Source: Halomonas citrativorans (lineage in GTDB: Bacteria; Pseudomonadota; Gammaproteobacteria; Pseudomonadales; Halomonadaceae). Taken from it: DNA of 64,000 nucleotides. This document shows positions 34,594-43,692 of the stretch, piece by piece. The notes under the pieces are model-generated. The model was not told the origin of the DNA and searched no databases. It worked only from the letters and a program-made list of their open reading frames with translations. The first letter of the stretch is position 1; every line of letters starts with the position of its first letter. Both the position numbers and the translations under genes were made by a program. The DNA is taken from assembly GCF_900163645.1 (NCBI RefSeq), contig NZ_FUKM01000063.1, positions 1-64,000 on the forward strand, given 5' to 3'.

Positions 34594-34646
34594 CGTTTTG
34601 GAAGAAAAATCACCCGAGGGAACAGATCATCGGTGGTTCCAAAACG
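34594..34646. promoter_or_regulatory. Nested inverted repeat in TAXI leader
   Basis: CGTTTTGGAA (34594-34603) is perfectly complementary to TTCCAAAACG (34637-34646). Inside, GGAAC/GTTCC can pair as well. If transcribed, the leader of the TAXI gene would fold into a long hairpin ending about 35 nt before the start codon. Confidence 0.45.
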
Positions 34647-34681
34647 CATAACGCTCACAACATCAAGATAGAGGTGTATCC

Positions 34682-35662
34682 ATGAATCGCCATGTGTTTT
34701 CTACCGCCACTTTTTCTGGCGCGTTGATCGCAGCAGCTACGTTTGCTGCCCCCGCTGTTGCTCAAGAGCGCTATATTACAATCGGCACAGGCGGCCAGAC
34801 CGGTGTTTACTACGTCGTAGGCCAATCGGTCTGCCGCATGGTTAACCGTGGCAGCGAAGAGCACAGCATTCGCTGTAATGCGCCTTCTACAGGCGGCTCT
34901 GTTGCCAACGTGAATGGCATGAAAAGCGGTGAGTTGGATCTGGGCGTTGTCCAGTCTGACGTTCAATATCGTGCTTACAACGGCGAAGCCAACTTTGAAG
35001 AAGAAGGCCCTTGGGAGGACATGCGTGCGGTATTCACCATGCATGGTGAACCTCTTACTGTTGTCGCGCGTGCGGATGCGGGTATCGACAATATCAGCGA
35101 TTTCCCAGGCAAGCGCGTTAACATTGGTAACCCAGGCTCTGGCCAGCGCAACACCATGGATGTCGTCATGGAAGCGTTTGGTTGGGACGAAGATACGTTC
35201 GCGCTGGCATCTCAGTTGGATGCGGCGGAACAGGCTTCAGCTCTGTCTGATAACAACATCGATGCGATGGTCTATGTTGTAGGCCACCCGAATGGCTCTA
35301 TCCAGGAAGCCACCACCACGATTGATGCGAACCTGGTATCGGTCACTGGTGATGAAATCGATGCGCTGATCGAAGAGTATCCTTACTACACGCGTTCTGT
35401 GATCCCTGGTGGACTGTACCGTGGTAACGACGAAGACGTTGAAACCTTCGGTGTAGCAGCCACTTTCGTTTCATCTGCTGACGTGGATGAAGAGGTGATT
35501 TACGAAACAGTTAAAGCGGTATTTGATAACTTTGATCGTTTCAAGCGCCTGCACCCGGCGTTTGAAAATCTTAACGAAGAAGACATGATTTCTGACGGTC
35601 TAACAGCACCGCTGCACGATGGCGCTGCACGTTACTACCGCGAGCGTGGCTGGATCGAATAA
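34682..35662 (+). CDS. TAXI-family TRAP solute-binding protein
   Basis: This 326-residue periplasmic binding protein is of the TAXI type. A Sec signal peptide ends near AAPAVAQ (about residue 28) and the mature protein begins ERYITIGTGGQTGVYY, the TAXI hallmark. Two cysteines (VGQSVCRMVNRGSEEHSIRC) flank a loop typical of the family. VNIGNPGSGQRNTMDVVM and VVGHPNGSIQEATTT follow. TAXI proteins work with fused DctQM permeases, which is exactly the next gene. The few characterised systems carry glutamate, alpha-ketoglutarate or similar acids; the ligand is unknown here. AGAGGTG precedes the ATG. Confidence 0.93.
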   Translation: MNRHVFSTATFSGALIAAATFAAPAVAQERYITIGTGGQTGVYYVVGQSVCRMVNRGSEEHSIRCNAPSTGGSVANVNGMKSGELDLGVVQSDVQYRAYNGEANFEEEGPWEDMRAVFTMHGEPLTVVARADAGIDNISDFPGKRVNIGNPGSGQRNTMDVVMEAFGWDEDTFALASQLDAAEQASALSDNNIDAMVYVVGHPNGSIQEATTTIDANLVSVTGDEIDALIEEYPYYTRSVIPGGLYRGNDEDVETFGVAATFVSSADVDEEVIYETVKAVFDNFDRFKRLHPAFENLNEEDMISDGLTAPLHDGAARYYRERGWIE

Positions 35663-35794
35663 GACCCAAGTGTGACGCTATTAGCCAGGATCAATAGCGA
35701 TTGCTTTTGAAGTTCAAGCGCGGGCACCTCGGGTGTCCGCGCTTCTTGTTGAAAGCGCTGATTGTCAGCGCTGACCATTAGGCAGGGCAAGCGT

Positions 35795-38398
35795 ATGCGT
35801 GATGACAAACAACCCTCTAACGCCACTGAGAGCGACCTGGAGGATATGGTCGCCGCCAGTGACACAGGGGCAAGGAAGCCTCACGGCGTACCCGGTAAGT
35901 TGCTGGTAAGCATGGCAGCAGCGTGGTCGCTGTTCCAGCTATGGATTGCATCTCCACTCCCTTATATGGTCGGCTTCGGTGTTTTTAGTGCTACCGAAGC
36001 ACGCTCTATTCACTTGGCATTTGCGCTGTTTTTGGCCTATATGGCCTATCCCGCGTTAAAGCGCTCACCGCGCGACCGTATTCCGCTACAGGACTGGATG
36101 TTTGCAGCGGTGGCGGCCTTTTGCGGTGGGTATCTGTTTCTTTTCTATTCAGAGTTGGCGCAGCGTCCCGGGCGCCCTATCACGCAGGACATCGTGGTGG
36201 GTATCGTCGGCATTATCATGCTGCTGGAAGCTACTCGGCGTGCGCTTGGCCCACCCCTGATGGTGGTTGCCGCGATATTTATTGGGTACTCCCTGTTTGG
36301 CCCGTACATGCCGGGCATTCTTGCCCACCGGGGCGTAAGCCTGGGAGGGTTGATCAACCACCAGTGGTTAGGTACCCAGGGTGTCTTTGGTATCGCGCTA
36401 GGCGTATCTACCAGCTTTGTCTTTCTGTTTGTGTTGTTTGGTGCGTTGCTCGATAAAGCTGGTGCCGGTAACTATTTTATAAAAGTCGCGTTCTCGATGT
36501 TAGGCCATCTTAAAGGCGGCCCTGCAAAAGCGGCCGTTGTGGCATCTGGCATGACCGGGCTAATCTCCGGCTCGTCCATTGCCAATACGGTAACAACGGG
36601 TACCTTCACTATTCCCATGATGAAACGGGTGGGATTTAGCGCTGAGAAAGCCGGTGCAATTGAAGTCTCCTCATCGGTGAATGGGCAAATCATGCCGCCG
36701 GTAATGGGCGCGGCTGCGTTTTTGATGGTTGAGTATGTAGGCATCTCGTACGTGGACGTTATTAAACATGCCTTCCTGCCTGCGATTATTTCCTATATTG
36801 CGTTGATTTATATCGTTCACCTGGAAGCCCTTAAAGCCAATATGCAAGGGCTGCCTTCCAACAACCCTGCCCGTCCCTTGCTCAACAAAATCATTGGTTT
36901 TTTAACCGGCCTGCTGCTGTTAATGGGGCTGTCGGTGGTGGTCTATTACGGCCTTGGATGGCTCAAACCCTTGCTGGGTGAGGCGACGCCGTGGGTCATT
37001 GCAATCGGCCTGGCCGTTATTTATGTAGGACTTTTGAAAATCGGGTCTCGCTATCCTGAGCTGGAAATGGACGACCCTAACGCCAAGGTTATTAAACTGC
37101 CGCAAACACGGCCCACCGTTATGGTCGGTTTGCATTATATTTTGCCGGTTGTTGTGCTGGTTTGGTGCTTGATGGTCGAGCGGCTCTCGCCTGGGCTTTC
37201 CGCCTTTTGGGCCACGGTGTTCATGATCTTTATTATGGTGACGCAGCGTCCGATTATTGCCACCTTTCGTGGGCGCAGCAAAATGGCAGCCGATATCAAA
37301 GAGGGCTTTTTGGACCTGTGGGACGGCCTGGTGACCGGCGCGCGTAACATGATCGGTATCGGTATCGCGACGGCCACCGCGGGTATCGTGGTGGGCGCGG
37401 TGTCGCAAACCGGTGTGGGCCTGGTGCTTGCAGATGTGGTTGAAATCCTGTCAGGCGGTAACCTGATGATGATTTTGTTTTTAACCGCCTTGTTGAGCTT
37501 GATTTTAGGCATGGGCTTGCCCACGACCGCTAACTATATTGTGGTTTCGGCCTTAATGGCGCCGGTGATTGTGATGCTGGGCCAGCAAAATGGCCTGATT
37601 GTGCCGCTGATCGCTGTACACCTGTTCGTGTTCTATTTCGGCATTATGGCGGACGTGACGCCGCCCGTGGGGCTGGCCTCTTTTGCGGCAGCCGCCGTGT
37701 CGGGAGGGGACCCGATTCGTACAGGCTTCCAGGCGTTCTACTACAGTCTGCGTACGGCAGCGCTTCCGTTTCTGTTTATCTTTAATACGGACCTGCTGCT
37801 CATTGATGTTACTCCGATGCAGGGCGTGGTGGTGTTTGTTGTGGCCACCGTTGCGATGCTGATTTTCGCAGCGGGCACGCAAGGTTACATGCTAACGCGC
37901 AATCGTTGGTATGAGTCGCTGCTGCTGCTGTTGGTCGCTTTCACGCTCTTCCGCCCAGGCTTCTGGATGGACAAGATACATGACCCGTATGAGTCGGTGC
38001 CGCCTGCCCAGTTTGCTGATGCCCTTGAGCGTGTCGAGGATGGCAGTAATCTGCGAGTGCAAATCGCCGGCGAAGATGACTTTGGTTCACCAATGACGAC
38101 CTACGTACTGGTCCCGGTACCTCGTGGTGATACGGGCCAGGAACGCCTGGAAAACCTCGGTATGGAGCTGTATGTAGACGGTGATCAAACGCTTGTCGAC
38201 TTCGTCGCCTTCGGTAGTCAGGCCGCAGACCTGGGCTTTGACTTCGACCAGGAGATTATCGAAGTACTGGCCCCTGTAAACCGCTGGACGAAAGAGTGGA
38301 TGTGGCTACCGGCGTTGGCAATATTTGGTTTTGTTGTGCTCATGCAGCGTCGTCGGCGTAGTAAAAAGTCTGATCATGATGGCGCGGCAGTGGCCTAG
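35795..38398 (+). CDS. TRAP transporter fused 4TM/12TM permease
   Basis: This 867-residue membrane protein combines the small and large TRAP permease parts, as is usual with TAXI binding proteins. An N-terminal four-helix DctQ-like part covers about 35-190. The DctM-like 12-helix part follows, with GMTGLISGSSIANTVTTGTF, VSSSVNGQIMPPVMGAAAF and GMGLPTTANYIVVSALMAPV. The end includes a hydrophilic loop of about 110 residues before a last helix and a basic tail (QRRRRSKKSD), an extension that many TAXI permeases share. ATG 35795 follows GGCAGGG. It is followed by a UspA gene after 10 nt. Confidence 0.93.
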   Translation: MRDDKQPSNATESDLEDMVAASDTGARKPHGVPGKLLVSMAAAWSLFQLWIASPLPYMVGFGVFSATEARSIHLAFALFLAYMAYPALKRSPRDRIPLQDWMFAAVAAFCGGYLFLFYSELAQRPGRPITQDIVVGIVGIIMLLEATRRALGPPLMVVAAIFIGYSLFGPYMPGILAHRGVSLGGLINHQWLGTQGVFGIALGVSTSFVFLFVLFGALLDKAGAGNYFIKVAFSMLGHLKGGPAKAAVVASGMTGLISGSSIANTVTTGTFTIPMMKRVGFSAEKAGAIEVSSSVNGQIMPPVMGAAAFLMVEYVGISYVDVIKHAFLPAIISYIALIYIVHLEALKANMQGLPSNNPARPLLNKIIGFLTGLLLLMGLSVVVYYGLGWLKPLLGEATPWVIAIGLAVIYVGLLKIGSRYPELEMDDPNAKVIKLPQTRPTVMVGLHYILPVVVLVWCLMVERLSPGLSAFWATVFMIFIMVTQRPIIATFRGRSKMAADIKEGFLDLWDGLVTGARNMIGIGIATATAGIVVGAVSQTGVGLVLADVVEILSGGNLMMILFLTALLSLILGMGLPTTANYIVVSALMAPVIVMLGQQNGLIVPLIAVHLFVFYFGIMADVTPPVGLASFAAAAVSGGDPIRTGFQAFYYSLRTAALPFLFIFNTDLLLIDVTPMQGVVVFVVATVAMLIFAAGTQGYMLTRNRWYESLLLLLVAFTLFRPGFWMDKIHDPYESVPPAQFADALERVEDGSNLRVQIAGEDDFGSPMTTYVLVPVPRGDTGQERLENLGMELYVDGDQTLVDFVAFGSQAADLGFDFDQEIIEVLAPVNRWTKEWMWLPALAIFGFVVLMQRRRRSKKSDHDGAAVA

Positions 38399-38408
38399 GG
38401 AGGTTGTC

Positions 38409-38837
38409 ATGTACCAAAAAATATTACTGCCCGTGGACTTGAATGAAGAGGGTTCCTGGAAGAAAGCGTTGCCCACGGCGGTAACGCTTTGCCAGACCTT
38501 CGGTGCGTCGTTGCACATTGTCACTGTGCTGCCAGAACTCAAAATGCCGATGGTAGGGGCTTACTTCCCCAAGAATTTTTCTGCAAAAGCGCATGAGGCC
38601 ATGAAAGAGGCGCAGCATACGTTTATTCAGGACAATATTCCGCAGGATGTTAAAACCCAAAGCATTATTGTTGATGGCTCCCCTTGGGAGGCCATTATTA
38701 AGGTGGGTAAAAAGCTGGACGTTGACCTGATCGTGATGGCTTCTCATACTCGGCATAAGTTTGTCGACTATGTACTGGGCCCGAATGCTGAGCATGTTGT
38801 TCATCATTCAAAGGTGTCCGTCATGATCGTTCGCTAG
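38409..38837 (+). CDS. UspA-family universal stress protein
   Basis: This 142-residue UspA-fold protein opens with YQKILLPVDLNEEGSWKKAL and ends VHHSKVSVMIVR. The loop ASHTRHKFVDYVLGPNAEHVV occupies the nucleotide-binding position but lacks the full G-x2-G-x9-G(S/T) ATP motif, so it may be a non-ATP type. It lies 10 nt after the TAXI permease and before a strong terminator, so it is the last gene of the transporter operon. In Halomonas elongata the UspA protein TeaD is the last gene of the ectoine TRAP operon and lowers transport, so a similar regulatory role is plausible here. Confidence 0.88.
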   Translation: MYQKILLPVDLNEEGSWKKALPTAVTLCQTFGASLHIVTVLPELKMPMVGAYFPKNFSAKAHEAMKEAQHTFIQDNIPQDVKTQSIIVDGSPWEAIIKVGKKLDVDLIVMASHTRHKFVDYVLGPNAEHVVHHSKVSVMIVR

Positions 38838-38866
38838 CCGCTTTTTAAAAGGTGTCAGGCACTATG

Positions 38867-38900
38867 AAAACTCCAGCTCATATGAGCTGGAGTTTTTTTT
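38867..38900 (+). terminator. Rho-independent terminator of TAXI-UspA operon
   Basis: AAAACTCCAGCTCATATGAGCTGGAGTTTT is a perfect palindrome (13-bp stem) followed by T8 in all. One of the strongest terminators in the window; symmetric enough to act in both directions. Confidence 0.95.
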
Positions 38901-39084
38901 AACCCCACGATAACAACTAGTAAAATAATAGTCTTTAAGTGGTTATTTAGGTGTATCTAACTGTAATTAATATATAAAATCGCTTTTTTTCCTGACCTGG
39001 GCAAGCAGATCGCGATACTCTACTGGTGTCTGTATCGAAAGTTGAATAGAAAACTATAGAGCAAAGTTATATGAGGATGTCATC

Positions 39085-39597
39085 GTGAGAACATTATTAC
39101 TGGGGTGGGTTCTGCTGGCGCTAGGGTCTCCCTTGGCTGGATTTGCCGATGTGTCCACCCCCTTGGAAGCACCAGACGGTGCCGTTTTGCTGGAAGTAAG
39201 GGGCAATATTGCAAATGTGAATACCGAGGTGGGTGCCGACTTTGATATTGACATGTTAGAGGGTCTGCCACAGCACGCGTTTGAAACGAGCACGCCTTGG
39301 ACAAGTGGCGTCAGCCAATATTCAGGCCCGTTGTTACGTGATGTGCTTGAGCTCGTAGGTGCCAAGAGTGATGCGATAGAGGTAGCGGCCCTTAACGGCT
39401 ATGTGGCTGAAATACCGATCAAGGATTTTTATGATTACGACGTCATTCTGGCGCTTAAACGAAATAACCAGCTCATCCCTATTCGTGAGTTCGGGCCTCT
39501 TTGGGTGCTTTATCCGTTTGATCAGGACGAGACGCTGTTAAGTGAAAGAGTGCGCTTTAGAGCTGTTTGGCAGGTTAGGCGTATAGATGTTCTTTAA
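39085..39597 (+). CDS. Cysteine-free sulfite-oxidase-fold periplasmic protein
   Basis: This 170-residue exported protein has a signal peptide (1-21, cleavage after GFA). The rest resembles the oxidoreductase molybdopterin-binding (SUOX) fold, seen in [37 protein letters not shown] and [14 protein letters not shown]. The whole chain contains no cysteine, so the molybdenum-ligating Cys of real enzymes is missing and catalysis is unlikely. It starts with GTG after GAGGA and overlaps the following histidine kinase gene by 11 nt. Such coupling suggests a periplasmic sensor partner for that kinase (inference). Confidence 0.8.
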   Translation: MRTLLLGWVLLALGSPLAGFADVSTPLEAPDGAVLLEVRGNIANVNTEVGADFDIDMLEGLPQHAFETSTPWTSGVSQYSGPLLRDVLELVGAKSDAIEVAALNGYVAEIPIKDFYDYDVILALKRNNQLIPIREFGPLWVLYPFDQDETLLSERVRFRAVWQVRRIDVL

Positions 39598-41869
39598 CCG
39601 AGCCAAGGTGAGCTCGCCCCGCCTGCTGCGTTACCCTCGTCGCCTTAAACTGGTGGCCATTATTACCGTGTTGCTGTTTGCATCAGCATTAGTAGTCGCT
39701 GCTCTGGCCTCTTGGCGGCAGGACAATCTCACACAGAGTTTGCGCGAAGATACCTCCTGGGTAGCCTATAAACTCGATCGTGACGCAGTACAGCTGCTTA
39801 ATCACTTGCTTTCAGAATCCCGTGCAGAGATGACCCTGGCGGCTCAAAACGAGCTGAATATGCGCTTTGAGCTTTTGTATAGCCGCCTTATGTTGCTTCA
39901 AGAAGGGGAAGTTAACTCGCTGATTACTGACATTGAAGGGGCGGGGCAGTTGCTAACGCAAATAGGCCAGCAGATGGAACCGCTGGACCTCTTGTTTGCA
40001 CCTCATGAAGTGCTGGATCAACTGCCCGTTGTTTTAATTGAAGCAGAGCTTGAAGCACTCACCCAGCTAACCGAGCGGTTTGTCATCACCATCAACGGTT
40101 ACTTGGCGGAGTCTGCCACTGAAGAACGTCGTGTATTAAGCACGCTTTATAAATTATTAATGACGCTGCTGGTCGGTATGAGCTTGGCCGTGCTGTTGGT
40201 CATTGCGTTCCTGATTCGAGAAATGCGTGAAAGTGCGACAGCCCGGCGCCGACAGGAGCAACTAAGCCAGCAATTGGAAGTGACCGCTGAGCAGGCGCAG
40301 GCTGCTAATCATGCCAAGTCCGACTTCCTGGCCATGGTGAGCCATGAGATCCGTACTCCGCTTAATGGCGTGATCGGCATGAGCGAGCTGCTAAGTGAGC
40401 CAGCAAGCTCGGCCCAGGTAGAAGATTACGCACGCACGATTCATGAGAGCGCCAACCAGCTGTTAGCCATGATCAATGAGATTCTCGATTTCTCCAAAAT
40501 CGAAGCAGGCCATTTAACACTTGAAGCGTCACCTACTGAATTAAGGCCCTTGGTTGATAGCGTGGTAGCGCTATTTGAACCGCGTTCGAGCGCCAAAGGG
40601 GTTGCATTAAGCATGCATATCGACCCGCTGGTACCGCGTTGGGTGATGGCTGATGCAGGTCGTCTGCGGCAGATTTTACTTAATCTTGTGGCGAACGCGA
40701 CCAAGTTCACCGATCACGGAGCAATCACTGTTCGGGTCTCTTCAACGGTGGAGCACCTGCTACTGGAAGTTAGCGACACTGGGTGTGGGCTTAGTGAAGA
40801 GCAACAAACGACGTTATTCGAACCTTTTCAGCAAGCGGGTGCATCGGTCGCTCGCCGCTACGGGGGAACTGGCCTTGGGCTTGCTATCTGTAAGCGCTTA
40901 AGTGAAGCCATGAACGGGCAGTTGGGTGTGCAGAGTAGGCTGGGGCAGGGAAGTACATTTTGGTGCAAACTGCCGCTGGTTAAAGCGATGCCCGTCGAGG
41001 CAGCGCTTCCTAATGAGCAGACGAGAAACTTTGCGGGTACAGCACTGCTGTTAGTGGAGGATAACGCCATTAATCGCAAAGTCGCGATCGGGCTTTTGTC
41101 ACGCTTGGGGTGCGAGGTCGTGTGTGCCGAGAATGGGCAGGATGCGCTAGACATGGCGACGTCCTTGCCGGTGCACTTAATCTTTATGGATATACAGCTG
41201 CCCGATATGGATGGCCTGATGGTGACGCAGCGCCTGCGCGAGCAAGGAGGCTGGTTGGCGAACGTGCCCATTGTTGCCATGACGGCGGGAGGCAATGACC
41301 GTCAGCGCTGCCTGGCCGCCGGAATGAACGACTACATTACCAAGCCGCTTTCGCTTCGGGCACTGGGTGACGTGCTTGCTCTGCATTTATCGCCGACAGC
41401 GCCAGCCCGTAAAACAACGCTACCTGCGCAGCTGCAGGGCGATACGTTTGAGCACAATGTTTTTGAATACAATGTTTTTGAGCACAATGTACTGAATGCT
41501 GACACGCTCAGCATGCTTCAGGAGAGTCTGGGCGATGAGCACTTAATAAACCTGGTTGCTTTGTATCATCAGCAGATCAGCGACTACGTGTCCCAACTGA
41601 GCGCGTGCCTTGCCACGCCGGAAGCGCCTTTTAGCGAACAGGCTCGGCAGCAGGTAGCCAGGTTGGCACATCAGCTTCGTGGGGAGTCGCTGAGTATGGG
41701 CGCAGAGGCGTTGGCGGCGAAGGCCAAAAGCCTTGAAGTGTTAGCTCGTGAGGAGGGAAATACAAAAAGCCAGTTTGATGAATCACTTGGCGTCGTGCGC
41801 CACACCGCTGCACGAACCCACAGCGCACTCAAACGTTGGCGGCAGAGACAATCTTCTACCAAGGGATAA
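39587..41869 (+). CDS. Hybrid sensor histidine kinase with REC and Hpt domains
   Basis: This 760-residue membrane sensor kinase has TM1 at about 21-43, a helical periplasmic domain (about 44-188) and TM2 at about 189-210. A short coil leads to HisKA with the phospho-acceptor His253 ([12 protein letters not shown]). HATPase_c has [15 protein letters not shown] and GTGLGLAI boxes. A REC domain has Asp535 (FMDIQLPD), and a C-terminal Hpt domain has His695 (LAHQLRGES). The chain can therefore run a full His-Asp-His relay, but no separate response regulator is adjacent. A 3x5-residue repeat links REC and Hpt. It overlaps the SUOX-fold gene by 11 nt, hence their products probably act together. Confidence 0.93.
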   Translation: MFFNRAKVSSPRLLRYPRRLKLVAIITVLLFASALVVAALASWRQDNLTQSLREDTSWVAYKLDRDAVQLLNHLLSESRAEMTLAAQNELNMRFELLYSRLMLLQEGEVNSLITDIEGAGQLLTQIGQQMEPLDLLFAPHEVLDQLPVVLIEAELEALTQLTERFVITINGYLAESATEERRVLSTLYKLLMTLLVGMSLAVLLVIAFLIREMRESATARRRQEQLSQQLEVTAEQAQAANHAKSDFLAMVSHEIRTPLNGVIGMSELLSEPASSAQVEDYARTIHESANQLLAMINEILDFSKIEAGHLTLEASPTELRPLVDSVVALFEPRSSAKGVALSMHIDPLVPRWVMADAGRLRQILLNLVANATKFTDHGAITVRVSSTVEHLLLEVSDTGCGLSEEQQTTLFEPFQQAGASVARRYGGTGLGLAICKRLSEAMNGQLGVQSRLGQGSTFWCKLPLVKAMPVEAALPNEQTRNFAGTALLLVEDNAINRKVAIGLLSRLGCEVVCAENGQDALDMATSLPVHLIFMDIQLPDMDGLMVTQRLREQGGWLANVPIVAMTAGGNDRQRCLAAGMNDYITKPLSLRALGDVLALHLSPTAPARKTTLPAQLQGDTFEHNVFEYNVFEHNVLNADTLSMLQESLGDEHLINLVALYHQQISDYVSQLSACLATPEAPFSEQARQQVARLAHQLRGESLSMGAEALAAKAKSLEVLAREEGNTKSQFDESLGVVRHTAARTHSALKRWRQRQSSTKG
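41447..41491 (+). repeat. 15-bp in-frame triple repeat in kinase linker
   Basis: Three tandem 15-bp units (41447-41461, 41462-41476 and 41477-41491) encode [10 protein letters not shown] and FEHNV between the REC and Hpt domains. In-frame units can vary in number without breaking the gene. Confidence 0.85.
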
Positions 41870-41963
41870 GGGCTAACCCCGGCATCAAGCTATATCGTCA
41901 TTGGCAATAATAAACAATACTGTTAGGGCACGTTTAATAATCATAATCCTCAGGAGCCTTCTC

Positions 41964-43484
41964 ATGATTTATGCCAATCCGGGTGATAATGGGTCCGTCG
42001 TCTCGTTTGAAAAACGCTATGGTAATTACATCGGTGGTGAGTTTGTTCCGCCCGTTAATGGGCAGTATTTCGATAATATTAGCCCTGTGAATGGTCAGGT
42101 CTTCTGCGAAATTCCGCGCTCTACTGCTGACGATATCGATAAAGCCCTCGATGCAGCCCATAAGGCTGCACCTGCTTGGGGGAAAACCTCTGCCGCTGAG
42201 CGCAGCAATACCCTGCTAAAAATTGCTGATCGCATTGAACAGAACATTGAAAAGCTGGCCGTGGCAGAAACCTGGGATAACGGCAAGGCCGTGCGTGAAA
42301 CCCTGAATGCTGATATTCCTTTGGCGGTTGATCACTTCCGCTACTTTGCGGGCTGCATTCGGGCGCAGGAAGGCTCCGCTGCTGATATTGACGCCAACAC
42401 AGTGTCTTATCATTTTCATGAGCCGCTGGGCGTGGTGGGTCAGATCATCCCCTGGAACTTCCCGATTTTAATGGCTGTTTGGAAGCTGGCCCCTGCGCTT
42501 GCCGCCGGTAACTGCGTAGTACTTAAACCTGCCGAACAAACGCCAGCATCTGTGCTGGTGCTGATGGGATTGATTGGAGATTTGCTGCCGCCGGGTGTGG
42601 TCAACATCGTCAATGGCTTCGGTGCAGAAGCCGGCCAGGCACTGGCCAGTAGCAAACGTATCGCCAAAATCGCCTTCACCGGTTCCACGCCGGTGGGGTC
42701 ACATATTCTTAAGTGCGCCGCTGAAAACATTATTCCTTCCACCGTGGAGCTGGGCGGTAAATCACCCAATATCTACTTTGCCGATATCATGAACGCCGAG
42801 CCGACGTTTATCGATAAAGCGGTAGAGGGTCTAGTGCTGGCCTTCTTTAACCAGGGCGAAGTGTGTACCTGCCCCTCACGTGCGCTGATTCAAGAGAGCA
42901 TGTACGAAGAATTCATGGTCAAGGTGCTTGAGCGCACCAAGACTATAAAGCGTGGCAACCCCTTGGATACCGACGTGCAAGTAGGCGCTCAAGCCTCTCA
43001 AGAGCAGTACGACAAGATCATGTCGTACATGGATATCGCCCGTGAGGAAGGCGCTGAATTTCTGACCGGTGGAGGTAAAGAAAGCTTCGACCCAAGCTAC
43101 GACAAGGGTTACTACATCCAACCGACGCTGCTGAAAGGTGACAACAAGATGCGCGTCTTCCAGGAGGAGATCTTTGGCCCGGTGGTGGCGGTCACCACCT
43201 TTAAGGATGAAGAAGAAGCGCTGGCGATTGCCAACGACACCGAGTTTGGCTTGGGTGCAGGTGTATGGAGCCGGGATATTAACGTTGCGTTTCGCATGGG
43301 GCGGGGCATTCAGGCTGGTCGCGTATGGACCAACTGCTACCACCAATATCCTGCCCATGCGGCATTTGGTGGCTACAAGAAGTCCGGCGTTGGCCGTGAA
43401 ACCCACAAGGTAGCGCTTGAGCACTATCAGCAAACCAAGAACCTACTGGTCAGCTACGACATCAATCCGCTCGGTTTTTTCTAA
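41964..43484 (+). CDS. exaC: NAD-dependent aldehyde dehydrogenase (ExaC/AldB type)
   Basis: This 506-residue aldehyde dehydrogenase has the catalytic Glu262 (VELGGKSPN) and nucleophile Cys301 in [11 protein letters not shown]; a second cysteine lies at 303. The NAD-binding [11 protein letters not shown] stretch and the [19 protein letters not shown] motif are intact. The whole sequence resembles the acetaldehyde dehydrogenases ExaC/AldB/AcoD of about 506 residues. ATG 41964 follows AGGAG; the sequence upstream is non-conserved. It is monocistronic, with a GC-rich hairpin downstream. It would oxidise acetaldehyde or related aldehydes to acids; betaine aldehyde is less likely because BetB sequences differ. 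Confidence 0.88.
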   Translation: MIYANPGDNGSVVSFEKRYGNYIGGEFVPPVNGQYFDNISPVNGQVFCEIPRSTADDIDKALDAAHKAAPAWGKTSAAERSNTLLKIADRIEQNIEKLAVAETWDNGKAVRETLNADIPLAVDHFRYFAGCIRAQEGSAADIDANTVSYHFHEPLGVVGQIIPWNFPILMAVWKLAPALAAGNCVVLKPAEQTPASVLVLMGLIGDLLPPGVVNIVNGFGAEAGQALASSKRIAKIAFTGSTPVGSHILKCAAENIIPSTVELGGKSPNIYFADIMNAEPTFIDKAVEGLVLAFFNQGEVCTCPSRALIQESMYEEFMVKVLERTKTIKRGNPLDTDVQVGAQASQEQYDKIMSYMDIAREEGAEFLTGGGKESFDPSYDKGYYIQPTLLKGDNKMRVFQEEIFGPVVAVTTFKDEEEALAIANDTEFGLGAGVWSRDINVAFRMGRGIQAGRVWTNCYHQYPAHAAFGGYKKSGVGRETHKVALEHYQQTKNLLVSYDINPLGFF

Positions 43485-43499
43485 TCCGCGCCCGCTCTC

Positions 43500-43522
43500 C
43501 CGCTCGGCATGGTGCCGAGCGG
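43500..43522 (+). terminator. GC-rich hairpin after aldehyde dehydrogenase
   Basis: CCGCTCGGCA pairs with TGCCGAGCGG around a 3-nt loop, 16 nt after the stop. The following TATTATCT is only weakly T-rich, so the terminator call is moderate. Confidence 0.65.
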
Positions 43523-43636
43523 TATTATCTGTCCCTCTGACGCTCTAATTTACAACCCGCTTGCGACGACTAATTGATTACACCCTCTCCGCCGTTGATT
43601 CTCAGCCTCGGGGGCGCGAGATCCGAACGTTTAGGC

Positions 43637-43666
43637 ACAAAAAATCCCGGCACATAGGCCGGGATT
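43637..43666 (-). terminator. Rho-independent terminator of betT
   Basis: AATCCCGGC and GCCGGGATT form a 9-bp stem. On the minus strand the hairpin is followed by T6, just downstream of the betT stop. Confidence 0.9.
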
Positions 43667-43692
43667 CATCTTTTGGGTAAATGCGATCACGG

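Larger units (their letters stand above)
34145..34681. other. 537-bp gene-poor region with hairpins and inverted repeats
   Basis: No convincing protein gene is present. Seen instead: a hairpin at 34198-34229 whose minus-strand copy ends in T5, a CTATGC/GCATAG hairpin near 34408-34428, a T7-ended hairpin at 34497-34533, a 13-bp palindrome at 34570-34582 and a widely spaced inverted repeat at 34594-34646. Overlapping short open frames exist on both strands in 34145-34430 but neither has a ribosome site or recognisable domain. A structured RNA or a repeat element in 34230-34500 is possible. Confidence 0.55.
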
